A stretch of DNA of 64,000 nt from Leptidea sinapis (taxonomy: Eukaryota; Arthropoda; Insecta; Lepidoptera; Pieridae), in NCBI RefSeq assembly GCF_905404315.1, contig NC_066266.1, positions 6,889,501-6,953,500 of the forward strand, given 5' to 3'. The position numbers and the translations under genes were made by a program. Position 1 is the first letter of the stretch; the number at the start of each line of letters is the position of its first letter. Shown here in pieces: positions 52,326-63,378 of the stretch. A model generated the notes under the pieces. The model saw nothing but the letters and a program-made list of their open reading frames with translations, was not told the origin of the DNA and did no database searches.

Positions 52326-52329
52326 AAAG

Positions 52330-52850
52330 TAGGTATAAAGTAATACACATAATAGTAAATTAGGTTGTTTAGTGCGATTGCCTTTAGTTAAAGTTTTATG
52401 AGAGATGACGCATATAATAGGCATATAATATAAGCATATAAATATTAAAATAAATTTTTATATATTAAAACATTTACAAATATACATATAAAATTGTACA
52501 CACACCAATAAAGTTTCCACTAATATAGATATCATGTGAGCAATCAAAAAAGAGGATAAACAAAATTTAAAACATACAAAAGTTTCGTACAAAAAAAAAA
52601 ACAAACGGATTATAACTAACTTAAATGAAATTATACATACAAGTATTCTTTTATATCTTTCTAAAACTGTTTGACCGAACAAGTATGTAAATCAATATTA
52701 TTAAATTTTATATTATACTTATTACAAGCCCGATATATAAAAGTATTTAGCTTTGTATATCCTTAGCTTTGTAATTAGCTAACATCACATCTTTATCATC
52801 AGAAACCCAAATCTAGGCATCAAATTGTAATGGTTACTATTAGACTCCTC
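52330..52850. other. No gene seen
   Basis: AT-rich. A minus-strand ORF at 52458-52682 is hydrophobic and Phe/Leu-rich, as AT-rich chance ORFs often are. Confidence 0.35.
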
Positions 52851-52856
52851 ACACAC

Positions 52857-53165
52857 ATTCCACCTTCGCACAACACGCCACAAATTAGGATATCATCCCC
52901 ACCATCTGGATGTGTGGCGGTCCTCCACAGTGCGGTTTTCAAGGAGCTTTCTTCCACGTACTACAAAGCTGTGGAATGAGCTTCCTTGTGCGGTGTTTCC
53001 ATGACGATACGACATGGGTACCTTCAAAAAAAGCGCGTACACCTTCATTAAAGGCCGGCAACGCTCTTGTGATTCCTCTGGTGTTACAAGAGAATGTGGG
53101 CGGCGGTGATCACTTAACACCAGGTGACCCGTACGCTCGTTTGTCCTCCTATTCCATAAAAAAAA
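52857..53165 (+). mobile_element. Jockey-like LINE tail, copy 8
   Basis: VWRSSTVRFSRSFLPRTTKL-type coding with ALVIPLVLQENVGGGD in the next frame; ends TATTCCATAAAAAAAAC. Confidence 0.75.
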
Positions 53166-53169
53166 CACA

Positions 53170-53555
53170 AAAAATATCAAGGACTACAAATCTATAGAAA
53201 ACTTAGTTCTTAGCAACTTTTTTGATCATATATTTTCCCAGCAAAGTCAAAGGTGTATTCAGTCAGAAAAGTTTTATGATTTATATGAGGGATTTGTTAC
53301 TGAAACATTTTGACAGCAAGAGAAAGGATTGTCCGCAAACGATTATAAAGCTCTTATTGTTTTCTGTTGAAGCGAAACTTTGAGAAAGATCTTAAAAGCT
53401 ACTAAATTCACAAACCTTTCTCAGTGGTTTGAAATGAAGTACCGTAACTTCGAGAAAACAATCAATAATTATGGGTTCTAAAATGGCTGTTTTTTTTTAA
53501 AGGTTGTTAAAAGAAATCGAGAAAAAAGAGCATAATTTAAACCATTTCTTGATGG
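53170..53555. other. No gene seen
   Basis: AT-rich, with no repeat ends or ORF of interest. Confidence 0.35.
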
Positions 53556-53559
53556 TTTA

Positions 53560-53885
53560 TATAAAGATTTTATTTTTACAAAAAATAATTATATATCTAC
53601 AGAATATTTGAAGAAAATTCATTTTTACTTTACATTTCTATTTTTATAGACGGTGCGAAAAAAAAACCACCATATACCCCTAACTTTTACAGTTGGAGCC
53701 ATTCTAATCGTTCAATCTAGATAAAAATTGTACGAAAGTTTATTAATTGTACACAAATACTATTTAACATGACTAAATTCTGTTAGTTTTGTAAAGAAAA
53801 TTGTTTTATGTTTGTAATAAATTAAAAATGTGTCTAATTCCAATTTAAATGGCGAGCTTGTGCGAGAGAGAGGTAACTTGAGTGG
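53560..53885 (+). repeat. GCGAGAGAGGTAACC-family repeat, copy 3
   Basis: ACAGTTGGAGCCATTCTAAT, CAATCTAGATAAAAA and TGTGCGAGAGAGAGGTAACT in family order. Confidence 0.55.
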
Positions 53886-54020
53886 CAATGAGTTTCTTGC
53901 CTCTTCTTCTAATTAAAACCTTTTGCGAAGTGGTGGTAAAAGAAAAGAAAACTTAGCATTAATAAGTGTCATTTTCTTGACATACATGAATAAAGTGATT
54001 TTGATTTGATTTATTAAAAG
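53880..54020 (+). mobile_element. LINE 3' tail
   Basis: GAGTGGCAATGAGTTTCTTG to AAAGTGATTTTGATTTGATT, the same tail as 6440-6585. Confidence 0.55.
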
Positions 54021-54024
54021 ATAG

Positions 54025-55185
54025 AGTAGCAATTAATTCGAAGATAATTCAAATAACATCTTAAGCATTAGGTACACACCCAATTCGACCGTTATAAAAT
54101 TTTAAGAGCACGTAAATATAGTTATAGCTAAATTATTAAAACATTCGTGACACATCGTTAAGTTATTTATTAATACGGCTTTATTTAATTACGGCTTTAA
54201 TATATAAAATGAACCTTCGTTCCTCCTGGTCACGCCTATAACTTGAGAACAACTTTCCTGATTTCATTCATTTTTTTTAAATAAATTATAGAACTTAACG
54301 ACTACCATTATTATAAACTTTTTTATTAATTTAACATCGTTACTTTATTTATAAATATGGCATAACTCACGATTTATCGGTCTTGGTATTGACTAGTTTC
54401 GGTAACTTAATTTGAGTAAGGGACTCGTAGTAATCGCGAACTCCCTACACTCACCCTGATGAAGGTCTCGCTGTCTCTTTCTACTGTCTCGCTTTTCCGT
54501 TTCATCGACTTGGAAATAACAACGATGCTAAGGAAGTTCTTCTTTTCACTTCAATAATATAGTTATAACGTTGCAGTAGATATGATTGCTCAATATGATT
54601 ATTGAGATGTGACGTGTGTTACCGCTTTGATTGAAGTTTTTAAGTTTTGATGTTATATATTATGCTGTGCCTGTTTGAGATTCGCCATATATTTTGGTGC
54701 TGTTGCCGTGCCATGTAGCGAGAGTCTGCGGTACTAAAACTAGTGTAGACAACCTCAGCAAACATCGATAGATGTTGGGAAACTAATTACAAAAAAAATA
54801 GGTGTACTTTATTACGTTGATGCTTGAAAAACAACACGGAAAACGAACGAAATTAATTAAAAATGCAAAAATACTTCAGAGTGTTATACGTTACTTTGCA
54901 GCCATTTGTATTATACGTCAAAATAAGTTCTCTGGACACTAGCGAGAGGCGCTTCAAATAGGCACAAAAAAATTGCTGTCAAACATATGGAACAGACTGT
55001 CCAGTGGTATTTATACAGGTCATTGTATATTACGCGTGAGGCGTGACGTCATGCTCGGCCGTTATGACACTTAGGAGTGTTTCCGCGTATTCAAAGTAGG
55101 TTGAATACAGCCATTTACGTAAAAACTTAGTTTATAGCTGAAACAATATTTTTTCAAACCCAGGCCAATTATCTTGCCCCAAGTT
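54025..55185. other. No gene seen; possible upstream flank of the EF-hand gene
   Basis: Part of 54400-55100 is less repetitive and slightly GC-richer, with a TGACGTCA palindrome at 55043-55050. This is where an upstream non-coding exon or promoter could sit, but no exon border can be supported. Confidence 0.3.
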
Positions 55186-55189
55186 AAGC

Positions 55190-55410
55190 ATATATAGCCT
55201 GTGTTATGGGTTACAAGACAATGATATATTTAATACAATATACTTACTTAAGCATACATAAATTCATATAACATACATAAATACATTTAAACATCCATGA
55301 CTCGGAAACAAACATCCATATTCATCATATAAATGCTTGCACCTACAGGGATTCGAACCCGGGACCTCTAGCTTAGTAGGTAGGATCGCTAACCACTCGG
55401 CTATACAGGT
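55190..55410 (-). mobile_element. tRNA-derived SINE
   Basis: The minus strand of 55410-55341 is tRNA-like: ACCTGTA and TGTAGGT can pair as an acceptor stem, an A-box-like TAGCCGAGTGG (55403-55393) and a perfect B box GGTTCGAATCC (55359-55349) are present. The anticodon stem does not pair well, so a working tRNA is unlikely. Bases 55190-55340 (CATACATAAATTCATATAAC type) would be the SINE body. Confidence 0.65.
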
Positions 55411-55794
55411 ATGATAATCGCATTAATCAAACCACTATGCAACACTGTACAATAAGTTCCACAAGGCGTAATCCAGGGCGAGCCAATGAATAGGAAAGTA
55501 ATCCGTAATATCGATTAAAAGAAACACCAAGTAATATTTGAAATAACTTAGCGAGCGTGTAGTAAGTAGGTCACACGCTTGACCTGTCAGCCAGGTATTT
55601 ACTTTCATTGTCTAGCCTTTTATGAGCACCGGGCTTTAATTAATACATTTACTCTTGCCGACACCTTTTCTGTGTGACTGCAAACTTACACTGTAAGTTA
55701 AAAAAAAAAAATTACCTTCTCATTTGCTAATACAAAAAGTGTTCAAATGAGCCATAGAACAGTAGTCACATATGATGTGTGTAACATCATCACT

Positions 55795-56000
55795 ACATAT
55801 TATAAAAAAAAATCCCTCGTCGCGTATGTCTTAAAAACTACTGCACCGATTTTCCTGTTATTTTCATCAATGGACAGCGTGGTTCTCGAGGGAGGTTAAA
55901 AGTATATAAATTCTTAAGTTTTTGTATACATTTACTATATTTGTTGGACGAGTCTGAAGAAAATAAGCCGTCTGGGAGCTTTAAATAAAACAAAATAGAA
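55795..56000 (+). repeat. Repeat with ACTGCACCGATTTTCCTGTT
   Basis: Same inner segment as 44815-45020, including GGACAGCGTGGTTCT and GTCTGGGAGC, here without the CTAGCTGACCC head. Confidence 0.5.
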
Positions 56001-56324
56001 TAGGGTCGCTACTGAAACTTCACTTAAATTTTGTTTGTTCACGAAGTTTTGTTTCGGAGAAAGAGAGTAGACCTCCACGGAAGTATAAGGCGTAGGGACA
56101 ATATAAATACTTCTTAATTACAATCGTTGTGAGCGAAGTGATGCATTTGCACCACGCATAAGCCTACACAGGTTTCTGTGGCTCATCTAAGATGCGTATG
56201 TCTTAAGTTTTAATTGTACTCTTTTTTTTAAATATGACTTATAAAAAAAACCTTAAAATTTCAGCTATTATATTTTATATTCAGCTATTATTTTTTATAT
56301 TTTGAAATGTCAGCTAAGAACGGA

Positions 56325-56500
56325 TTTGACATAATCAAATCAAATCATCTTTATTTGCAAGATAAGGTGATAATAAGATGTTGTTGGCTTATAATTAACA
56401 GGTGCTCTTATCCTAACCCATAAGGCATGCAAACTTATAGTGGAATACATAGTCAGTTCACGTTTTAATTTCTGTAACAATTATAATATACTGTACTATA
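56325..56500 (-). mobile_element. LINE 3' tail (minus)
   Basis: ATCAAATCAAATCATCTTTA is a reversed LINE tail, followed by CTTATCCTAACCCATAAGGC. Confidence 0.45.
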
Positions 56501-56594
56501 CTAAAAAAGATATACATCCCAAGCAAACTTAAATTAACATCAATCATACAATAGTTATTATTTCATAGGATTATTCATTTTAATTTATAATATA

Positions 56595-56962
56595 ACTAGC
56601 TGACCCGACAGACATTGTTCTGTATATAATAAATGAAATAATTTCTTTTATGAATTTGTTAATAATATTTCATACCATCAAGAATTATTTCGTAAAATAT
56701 GCTCCCTGTTGTTATAATTAAATTGATTCACAGCAGAACTGTCAATCCGTGCGTCAATAAATTCTCTCATAGAAAATATGTCCATACAAAACAAATATTG
56801 GAATTATAAATACTTATGGCTCTCAAATCGAAATAAAAACTATCCTATCTCTCAAGTTGGACTAAACTGCACTCGATGAAGTAATCCCCATTAAAATCCG
56901 TTCATTAGTTTAGGAGTCCATCGCGGACAAACAACGTGTCACTTAATTTACATATATTAAGA
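56595..56962 (+). mobile_element. CTAGCTGACCC-family repeat
   Basis: CTAGCTGACCCGACAGACAT head; AGAATTATTTCGTAAAATAT and CAAACAACGTGTCACTTAAT; close to 60259-60612 throughout. Confidence 0.75.
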
Positions 56963-57463
56963 TGATTTCAGAGTAAGCTGGTAAGATATAAATCAAAATG
57001 GTATATAAATTTTCTGCTAATTACGACGTATGGTATACGAATCACGATTTATAAGTCATTCAATGATTCATATTTATATAAATGTAGCTATATTCATGTT
57101 CCATGGTTTTGGCTGTTTTCCAGAAAATAACAAAAATCTCATTTGAATACCGTTGCCGTTGCAGTGAAGCTCTGCGCACTTCTTGAATATGTATGCTCTT
57201 GGAGATGTATTATCTGGGCTAGCTCTACGTACAATAAAAAGGAAAATTAAGATAAGAGTTCTTTTCATTGCGAAGCTAATTTTCACGTTACCGACACTCT
57301 GTTCATGTTTCAGTATACGACATCGAAACGATGTTCACTATCAAACTACTAGGTTATCCGTCCGAAGTCCACTATTTATAATACTATACCACTTTGCACT
57401 TTTTGTAACACTACTTCTTAATAATTGAAATGTAATTTAACCGAAAAATAATATACTTATTAC

Positions 57464-57837
57464 CACAGACTAGTAAAAGAAGAAAGACTCCGCGCCGTGA
57501 TATTAGCAAGTGAAGCACCTTTATGCTAGTGTGTGTGCTGTTACGGGGTATACCAGTTACATAATTTTTTCTCCCTTAAATAATCATATATCCACAAATA
57601 CTTTTATATTATTATTTTTACACTTTTTCTCAACGCACGACGGCATTTTTAAAATATTTTATTGCGACGCAAACTGATCTGTCATAGACGATGGCAAATC
57701 TCATAATGGCGAGCGATCGGCTTGTATTAGTGTAAGTGTATGCGTGGGGCTATGTATTTACACGTTTACCGGCTTGTTTTGGTGTCTCACTGTTATGTAG
57801 GGTGACACGGAGTCCTTATTTTTTTACTCGTCCTTGA
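57464..57837. mobile_element. 375-bp TIR element, copy 3, with target duplication
   Basis: Starts CACAGACTAGTAAAAGAAGA and ends TTTTTTTACTCGTCCTTG. ACTTATTAC lies directly on both sides (57455-57463 and 57837-57845; a 9-base direct repeat that shares one base with the drawn end). The interior matches copies 1 and 2. Confidence 0.82.
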
Positions 57838-58045
57838 CTTATTACGTATTAAACTTCTTTTTAAATCCCGCCTATAGCACATAATACTACTTATAAGTGA
57901 TAGATTTAAAAAAATCTATATATATATATATAATACATAGCTTTTAACTTTTTGAAGTGAAAACTTCTTTAGCGTCAAATTTAAAATAAAAAATAAAAAA
58001 AATTGTCAAAAAATATTTGGGAGTCACCCTTATCATTCTTTTTAC
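57838..58045. repeat. Microsatellite and GAAGTGAAAACTTCTTTAGC fragments
   Basis: (TA)n at 57917-57934, and CTTTTTGAAGTGAAAACTTC at 57950, which recurs at 58557. Confidence 0.45.
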
Positions 58046-58049
58046 AATT

Positions 58050-58445
58050 TCAGTATATCATGCTCGCTGCTGTTGTCTTTGATGTGCACGAACTCGTTGC
58101 ATTCTAAGCCTATGTACTTCATTGTCACTCACTAAAGAAAGTAATTCTTACATAGCAATACGACTATTTTCTTGATCGTTCTCTTTCTGGTCATCATTGC
58201 GGTTAGCACGTGAGGTAGCTCTTCGCACATTTGATTGACTGTGACGACCTAAGTCAGGTCGTCTTCTCCTTAGCATCGTTAATTATAATTAATCAAAGTG
58301 AGCAAAATTCTCGCGCACTTAGCAGTAAAGTGTAACTATCACAAAAGATCAACGAAAAAAAGAGCACAAAACTTGAAATGTCACTATCACAAAGGATAAC
58401 AGAAGTAAAGAAAGTTCTCGCGCACGTAACGGTAATCGTCACTCA
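58050..58445 (-). mobile_element. Helitron-like N-terminal fragment with duplicated leader
   Basis: Minus-strand MLRRRRPDLGRHSQSNVRR and then RANRNDDQKENDQENSRIAM before a stop resemble the start of the ORF at 19627. Upstream of it (58300-58440), the strings TTCTCGCGCAC and CACTATCACAAA are each present twice about 100 and 60 bp apart. Confidence 0.4.
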
Positions 58446-58484
58446 CAAAGATAGAAGGATGCACTCTTTTTCAAATTCAAATTC

Positions 58485-58610
58485 ACATATTTTTATTCAA
58501 AATAGGATTTGACATCACTTATTGAAAGTCAAAAAAAAAAAAAACTAAACCTTTTAACTTTTTGAAGTGAAAACTTCTTTAGCGACGTGGAGGATTATTC
58601 TTGGGATAAA
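58485..58610 (-). repeat. Dispersed tail fragment
   Basis: ACATATTTTTATTCAAAATA and GAAGTGAAAACTTCTTTAGC link it to 23330 and 18035 type repeats. Confidence 0.4.
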
Positions 58611-58614
58611 AAGC

Positions 58615-59160
58615 GATAATCCTGAAGACCCTAACGAAACAGACTATTTTAATAATTTAATTCTGAGCAAAGTCTAAGTACTCTATAGATTTCAGCCTTA
58701 ATATGTTGCAGTTTTCGGGCCAAGCTATGAACGTATTCTATAGTCATTGGTACTTGATGCGCGTCCGAATTTTCAAGTAAATCGGACGCCATGAACGCTA
58801 TAAAAATCGCTGGAAGATTCCGTTTCTTACAATTTAACTTATACATTATTGTATAATTACCAAAAAGAAATACATTATTTAAATTTATCCCGCGAAAACA
58901 GCAAATCATTGCTATGTCGTAAAATTCACTATCATGTTCATAGATCGCTGTTTCTCGTCCCGCGTTACTTACTCCCCGCTACTGGTAAGATTTCTATAAT
59001 AGACATAACGATATGCTTTTATTAGCTTGGTATGTAACAGAGCATTGGACGTAATCTAAATGTCCTTAATAAGTGTGCAAAATTCCAAATGAATCGAAAG
59101 TTTTGAAGGGATTGAAAATGTAAAAATCTACAGTTTCATTCCGTAGTGCGTGCAGCTTAA
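58615..59160. other. No gene seen
   Basis: The minus-strand ORF at 58649-58909 has no recognisable motif. Confidence 0.3.
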
Positions 59161-59212
59161 AAAAAATTCATATAACCCAGAATTTTGCAGGAGGAACCGC
59201 GTGGGAAAAATT

Positions 59213-59605
59213 CGCAATGCGTGCTAGGTCTTAATAGGCAGGCACTATATTAATAGGCAATACAAGGCAAAATATTTATGTGCCTTCACATGCGTCTCGG
59301 CTGAGACCTGAGTACAAACTGACTTAAATCGCGCGGAATGTTTACCACAGTGTGCGCTAGCTGAAATCCCCGCATATATTTATTCGCAATGCGTGCTAGG
59401 CCTTAATGGGTAGGTACTTTATGCAAGGCAAAATATTTATGAGCTGTTGTCCATTCACATCCGTATCGTCTGAGACCTGAGTACAAACTGACTCACACCG
59501 CGCGGATTTTTTACCGCAGTGCGTGCTAGTTGACACTTACTACGTGGATTTAAATCCGCAAAAAACATCCACGCGGTTAAAGTCCGCAATGCGTGCTAGG
59601 CCTTA
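59213..59605. repeat. Direct tandem repeat, period about 172-199 bp
   Basis: CGCAATGCGTGCTAGG begins units at about 59213, 59385 and (partial) 59585. GAGACCTGAGTACAAACTGA and GGCAAAATATTTATG occur in both full units. Confidence 0.75.
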
Positions 59606-59609
59606 GGAT

Positions 59610-60255
59610 CTAAATTTAGAGATTTTAAAATAAAGTGTTTTAGCAGTAAGTGGTTAGATCGTTTATACGTCTAGATAGACTATGGTGCAGTATAATTTAC
59701 CAGCATTTTTTTTATGTTTATAATTGTAAAAAAGACATCTATCAAACTGCTGCTGTGTTCTGAAATGTTATTATCTCGGTACGGTTATTATCTCTTTAAA
59801 CTGTGGTTGGTACATTAATATATGTACGAGTACTGTTTTAGTGACGTGATTATGCTGATGCCGTTTTCATAATTTAGGTCAGACACGTGAATTGTGTAAT
59901 ACTCTACTACCAGACCAAACCAGACAAGATGATATATCACAAATGTAAATCATTTGTGAAATTTTCGTTTGAATTATTACTCACTTAAAAATAATGATAC
60001 TACTATCAAATGGTATCAACATACCATCGACAAAACTCATTCCTTATAAGGGCATGCGGGATTTATAATGACATTGTTAGAGACTGTAGCTTGTCGTTGT
60101 ATTAAATAAATCTATATCTATAGAACGGTAACGAAATTAAAACACCGGCTCAGCAAAAAATTTTTCGAATAATATCGACAATAACGCCTAAATTTTATAT
60201 AACATAATAAGTTAAATTAGAATTTATATAAATTTATTATCTTAATAATTATACC
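59610..60255. other. No gene seen
   Basis: Bases 59640-59700 carry a short piece of the 9340-type repeat (TACGTCTAGATAGACTATGG). Otherwise nothing. Confidence 0.35.
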
Positions 60256-60258
60256 TAT

Positions 60259-60612
60259 ACTAGCAGACCCGACAGAAGTTGTTCTGTAGATAATAAAAAA
60301 TACAGTTATATAGGAATTTGCCAATAATATTTCAAAACATCAAGAATTATTTCGTAATAAATGCATTATAATGAAATTGTTTCACAGTGGAACTGTCAAA
60401 CCGCGTGTCAATAAATTCTCTCATAGAAAATCCAAACAAAACAAATATTGGAATTAAAAATAATTATAGGTCTCAAAACGAAATAAAAACTATCCTATCT
60501 CTCAAGTTGGACTCAACTGCACTCGATGAAGTAATCCCCATTAAAATCCGTTCATTAGTTTAGAAGTCCATCGAGGACAAACAACGTGTCACGTAATTTA
60601 TATATATTAGAT
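60259..60612 (+). mobile_element. CTAGCTGACCC-family repeat
   Basis: CTAGCAGACCCGACAGAAGT head; ends ATTTATATATATTAGAT. Sister copy of 56595-56962. Confidence 0.75.
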
Positions 60613-60614
60613 AG

Positions 60615-61365
60615 ATACTATAGTGTAGACTGAAGAGTATATGACTAAGAAAAATAGTATTCAATAAATGTCAGCCTTTATTGAACACGTGCATGTAGAT
60701 GCACGTCCGTTCATGTATTATTTTTTTATGTATATTGGATAACATTCCTAAATAAACTACAATCTTTCTTACCAAGTCACTAGATCAGATTTTCTTATCC
60801 TCGATTTGTTAATATTAATCTAGTAACTATTTATTATGTAATTAACTAATAAATATCTGCGAAAACTTGTAAACAGCCTTTTATGTAAATATTTTCCTAA
60901 CTATTATTACTATTCAGCTGTAAGTTTTCCAAATATTATAAAAAAAAAGCACGGCGGTACTTTGTGGTATCGTAATTTAAGCCAAATGATTTATACTTAA
61001 GCAATATACGTCGTCCCATTGACAGACAGCGTGTACAGATAAGGTGAGTTTCCGCCGATTAGTTTATTGGGACAGAAAAGTCAACGATAGTTACGATTTT
61101 TATCTCAAGTAAGAGATAGACTGAATATTGGGAACGGCTGTAAAGCCATCGGAAATGTGTAATCAAAGTTAATTTAAAAATGAAACAAAAACTTATTTCT
61201 TAATGATTTTATAATATGTAGTAATAAAAATTGATATGGATTAATATCGTATTTGTGTAAACAGTTTATACATTACCTCTTTATAATTGTCAATTTTTAA
61301 AGTATTAATATGGATAAAGTATGATATCCCTAAGATATAGAGATATTCTATCGCGGACTTTTCTA
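60615..61365. other. No gene seen
   Basis: AT-rich; short ORFs only. Confidence 0.35.
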
Positions 61366-61369
61366 TATA

Positions 61370-61560
61370 TATATCAGACGGTGTATTTTTTCCGACACCT
61401 CCAACTATATCGTTAATGTAAAGAAAAAATTTACAAATTATAGTAATACCTTCCTTGAGAACCAAGCTAGCCATTGGTGAAAAAAGCATGAAAATCGGTG
61501 CAGTAGTTTTTCAGTTTATCGCGAACAGACAGATAGACGTGGCGGATCACTTTGTTTAAT
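61370..61560 (-). repeat. Repeat with ACTGCACCGATTTTCATGC (minus)
   Basis: The reversed segment shared with 44880-45020 and 55840-56000. Confidence 0.5.
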
Positions 61561-62034
61561 AATAATATTATGAAGTGATGCCATATTAACTCATTTAGGT
61601 CCAATTTCAGCAATGGTGTTATTGTACAAAAGTTACTATGCCAGTTATAATATGTTATTCGCTGCATTTACTCTCAGAGTAAATCGTAGTAAGTTTCCAA
61701 AACCATTTTCTAAAGACAAAAAGTTACTATAAGTAGTACTAGTGTAACTATTAATTGATAAATGTAAATACAGACAAATTAAATAGGCTTGTCATTGTCT
61801 CAGTACAATATATTATAACAGGATATTTTTAATTTGGTCGTCACTTTATCACAGTGCTTTTTTTTAATTTTTCAAACAAATTAAAATACTTTTTACTGCA
61901 GTTGTAAATATGCTCATTTCCTTCTTTACACCACCTTAAACGTCTCAAAATAAATCTCACCGTAACTATCACTTTCACTGTCACATTCTTCTCAAACGGT
62001 TTATTTTAAATAATATTTAAGTACTCTGTTTTGC

Positions 62035-62325
62035 TATGCTCGGAGTTTCTCTGCGAGATGCAGAAATGAGGAGATCCGTGGGAGAACCAAAGTCACCGAT
62101 ATAGCCCAAATGATTCTAAAACTGAAGTGGCAGTGGCCTACCCACACATAGTTCCACGGACGGTCGTTGGAGATGCAAAGTCCTCGAATGGCGTCAACGT
62201 ACCGGAAGACGCAGTGTTGGTAGGCCCCCCGCAAGATGGACCGATGATCTAGTCAAGATAGCCGGAATATGTTGGAATGGGGGTAGCACAGGCCGATCAT
62301 TGTGGAAATCTTTGGGGGAGGCAAA
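62035..62325 (+). mobile_element. RTE-like LINE fragment
   Basis: AMLGVSLRDAEMRRS-like start, then CKVLEWRQRTGRRSVG and ARWTDDLVKIAGICWNG, with frameshifts. Homologous to 17118-17400. Confidence 0.7.
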
Positions 62326-62329
62326 ACTC

Positions 62330-62890
62330 AAAGTGATATCGAAGGTGACAAGGCGATTAAAGATACTTTCCATAAAGCTGTAAAACGAAGAAAACTCTTT
62401 AAACTTGACCTTAAAGATGTCTCATATGTTGCATTTGATGATAATAAGTTACAAAATCCAGATATATAGTACAAAAGAGGTGAAATATATTACAGGTTTT
62501 ATTGTAATTTAGATGTTTCTGAATTGTAATTAAAGTACACAATTATGAATTAATGGTAGCTCAGTTATAATGTATTCTGTGTGCTCAGCTTCATAAAAAT
62601 TTGATAACATTTCGATTTTATCTGAGGAATAAACCAGCTATTTTTTAAAATTGGAGGTACAAGAGTTACTCTCGTATAACTTTCTTATTCTCAGGGTAGC
62701 TATTTGGTGAAATAAAGACATGTAAATCTGAGAGTAAATAACAACATTATCCTAGGAATAATACGTACTCTACTTTGACGATATCGGACTTTTATATTTT
62801 GTACAATTCCTTATAACAAGCATTAACTTTAACTCTTATGAGATTTTAAATGTTTACTGATTTAATTATGAAACCCTGTAATCATTTATG
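62330..62890. other. No gene seen
   Basis: AT-rich. 62345-62460 follows the LINE fragment but shows no clear coding. Confidence 0.35.
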
Positions 62891-62894
62891 AAGC

Positions 62895-63158
62895 TAAACA
62901 ATTTGTTATGTTTTTAAAGTGATAACCCTCACTTCTAGGATTTATACACAACCTGAGAGTTGAACAAAGCATACAAGATTTTATGACGATACTTAACTCG
63001 AACGGTTAGCTCAGTTGGCAAAGCACTCGCACGGAACGCGAGGGGTCCTGGGTTCGAGGCGAGGAGATCGTTCATAAAATTTTGTTTTCATATTTTATTT
63101 CTATATTATTCCTAAAAGTGAGGCTTATCACTTTAAAAACATAACAAATTGCTTAGAT
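62895..63158. repeat. Inverted-repeat element enclosing a tRNA-like unit
   Basis: AATTTGTTATGTTTTTAAAG on the left (about 62899) is inverted as CTTTAAAAACATAACAAATT on the right (about 63132-63151). Pairing extends through the GTGATAAsCCTCACTT portion, giving arms of about 45 bp around the tRNA-like core. Confidence 0.7.
62997..63076 (+). tRNA. tRNA-like sequence, copy 1 (probable pseudogene)
   Basis: TCGAACGGTTAGCTCAGTTG with the A-box region, the anticodon arm CTCGC-ACGGAAC-GCGAG (perfect 5-bp stem) and GGTTCGAGGC as a B-box-like part. The anticodon in the loop would read GGA, but C instead of T precedes it and there is no long variable arm, so it is not a normal tRNA-Ser. The T stem is damaged. 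Confidence 0.45.
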
Positions 63159-63301
63159 TTGCAAGTGCGACATCTCAAGACAATTTCGTAATATGCAAAT
63201 ATTGGGGTTGAGCAGGTTATCAACTGTAAAGTAGATCCTGTAGATGAAGCCACAACCTGAGAGGTGAACAAAGCATACAAGATTTTATGACGATACGTAA
63301 C

Positions 63302-63378
63302 TCGAACGGTTAGCTCAGTTGGGAGAGCACTCGCACGGAACGCGAGAGGTCGTGGTTTCGAGTCCCGCATCGTTCGTA
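63302..63378 (+). tRNA. tRNA-like sequence, copy 2 (probable tRNA-derived repeat)
   Basis: GAACGGT and ATCGTTC can form a 7-bp acceptor stem (one G-T pair). The D arm GCTC-AGTTGGGA-GAGC and anticodon arm CTCGC-ACGGAAC-GCGAG pair fully. TTTCGAGTCCC is the B-box/T-loop region, with one T-stem mismatch. The upstream 55 bases are nearly identical to copy 1. Better preserved than copy 1, but the same odd loop makes a translating tRNA doubtful. Confidence 0.45.

Noticed and set aside
62997..63378. Two functional tRNA-Ser(GGA) genes
   Set aside because: The loop places GGA as anticodon, but the base before it is C, the long variable arm of tRNA-Ser is missing, T stems are imperfect and the flanks are duplicated repeat DNA. 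Reported as tRNA-like only.
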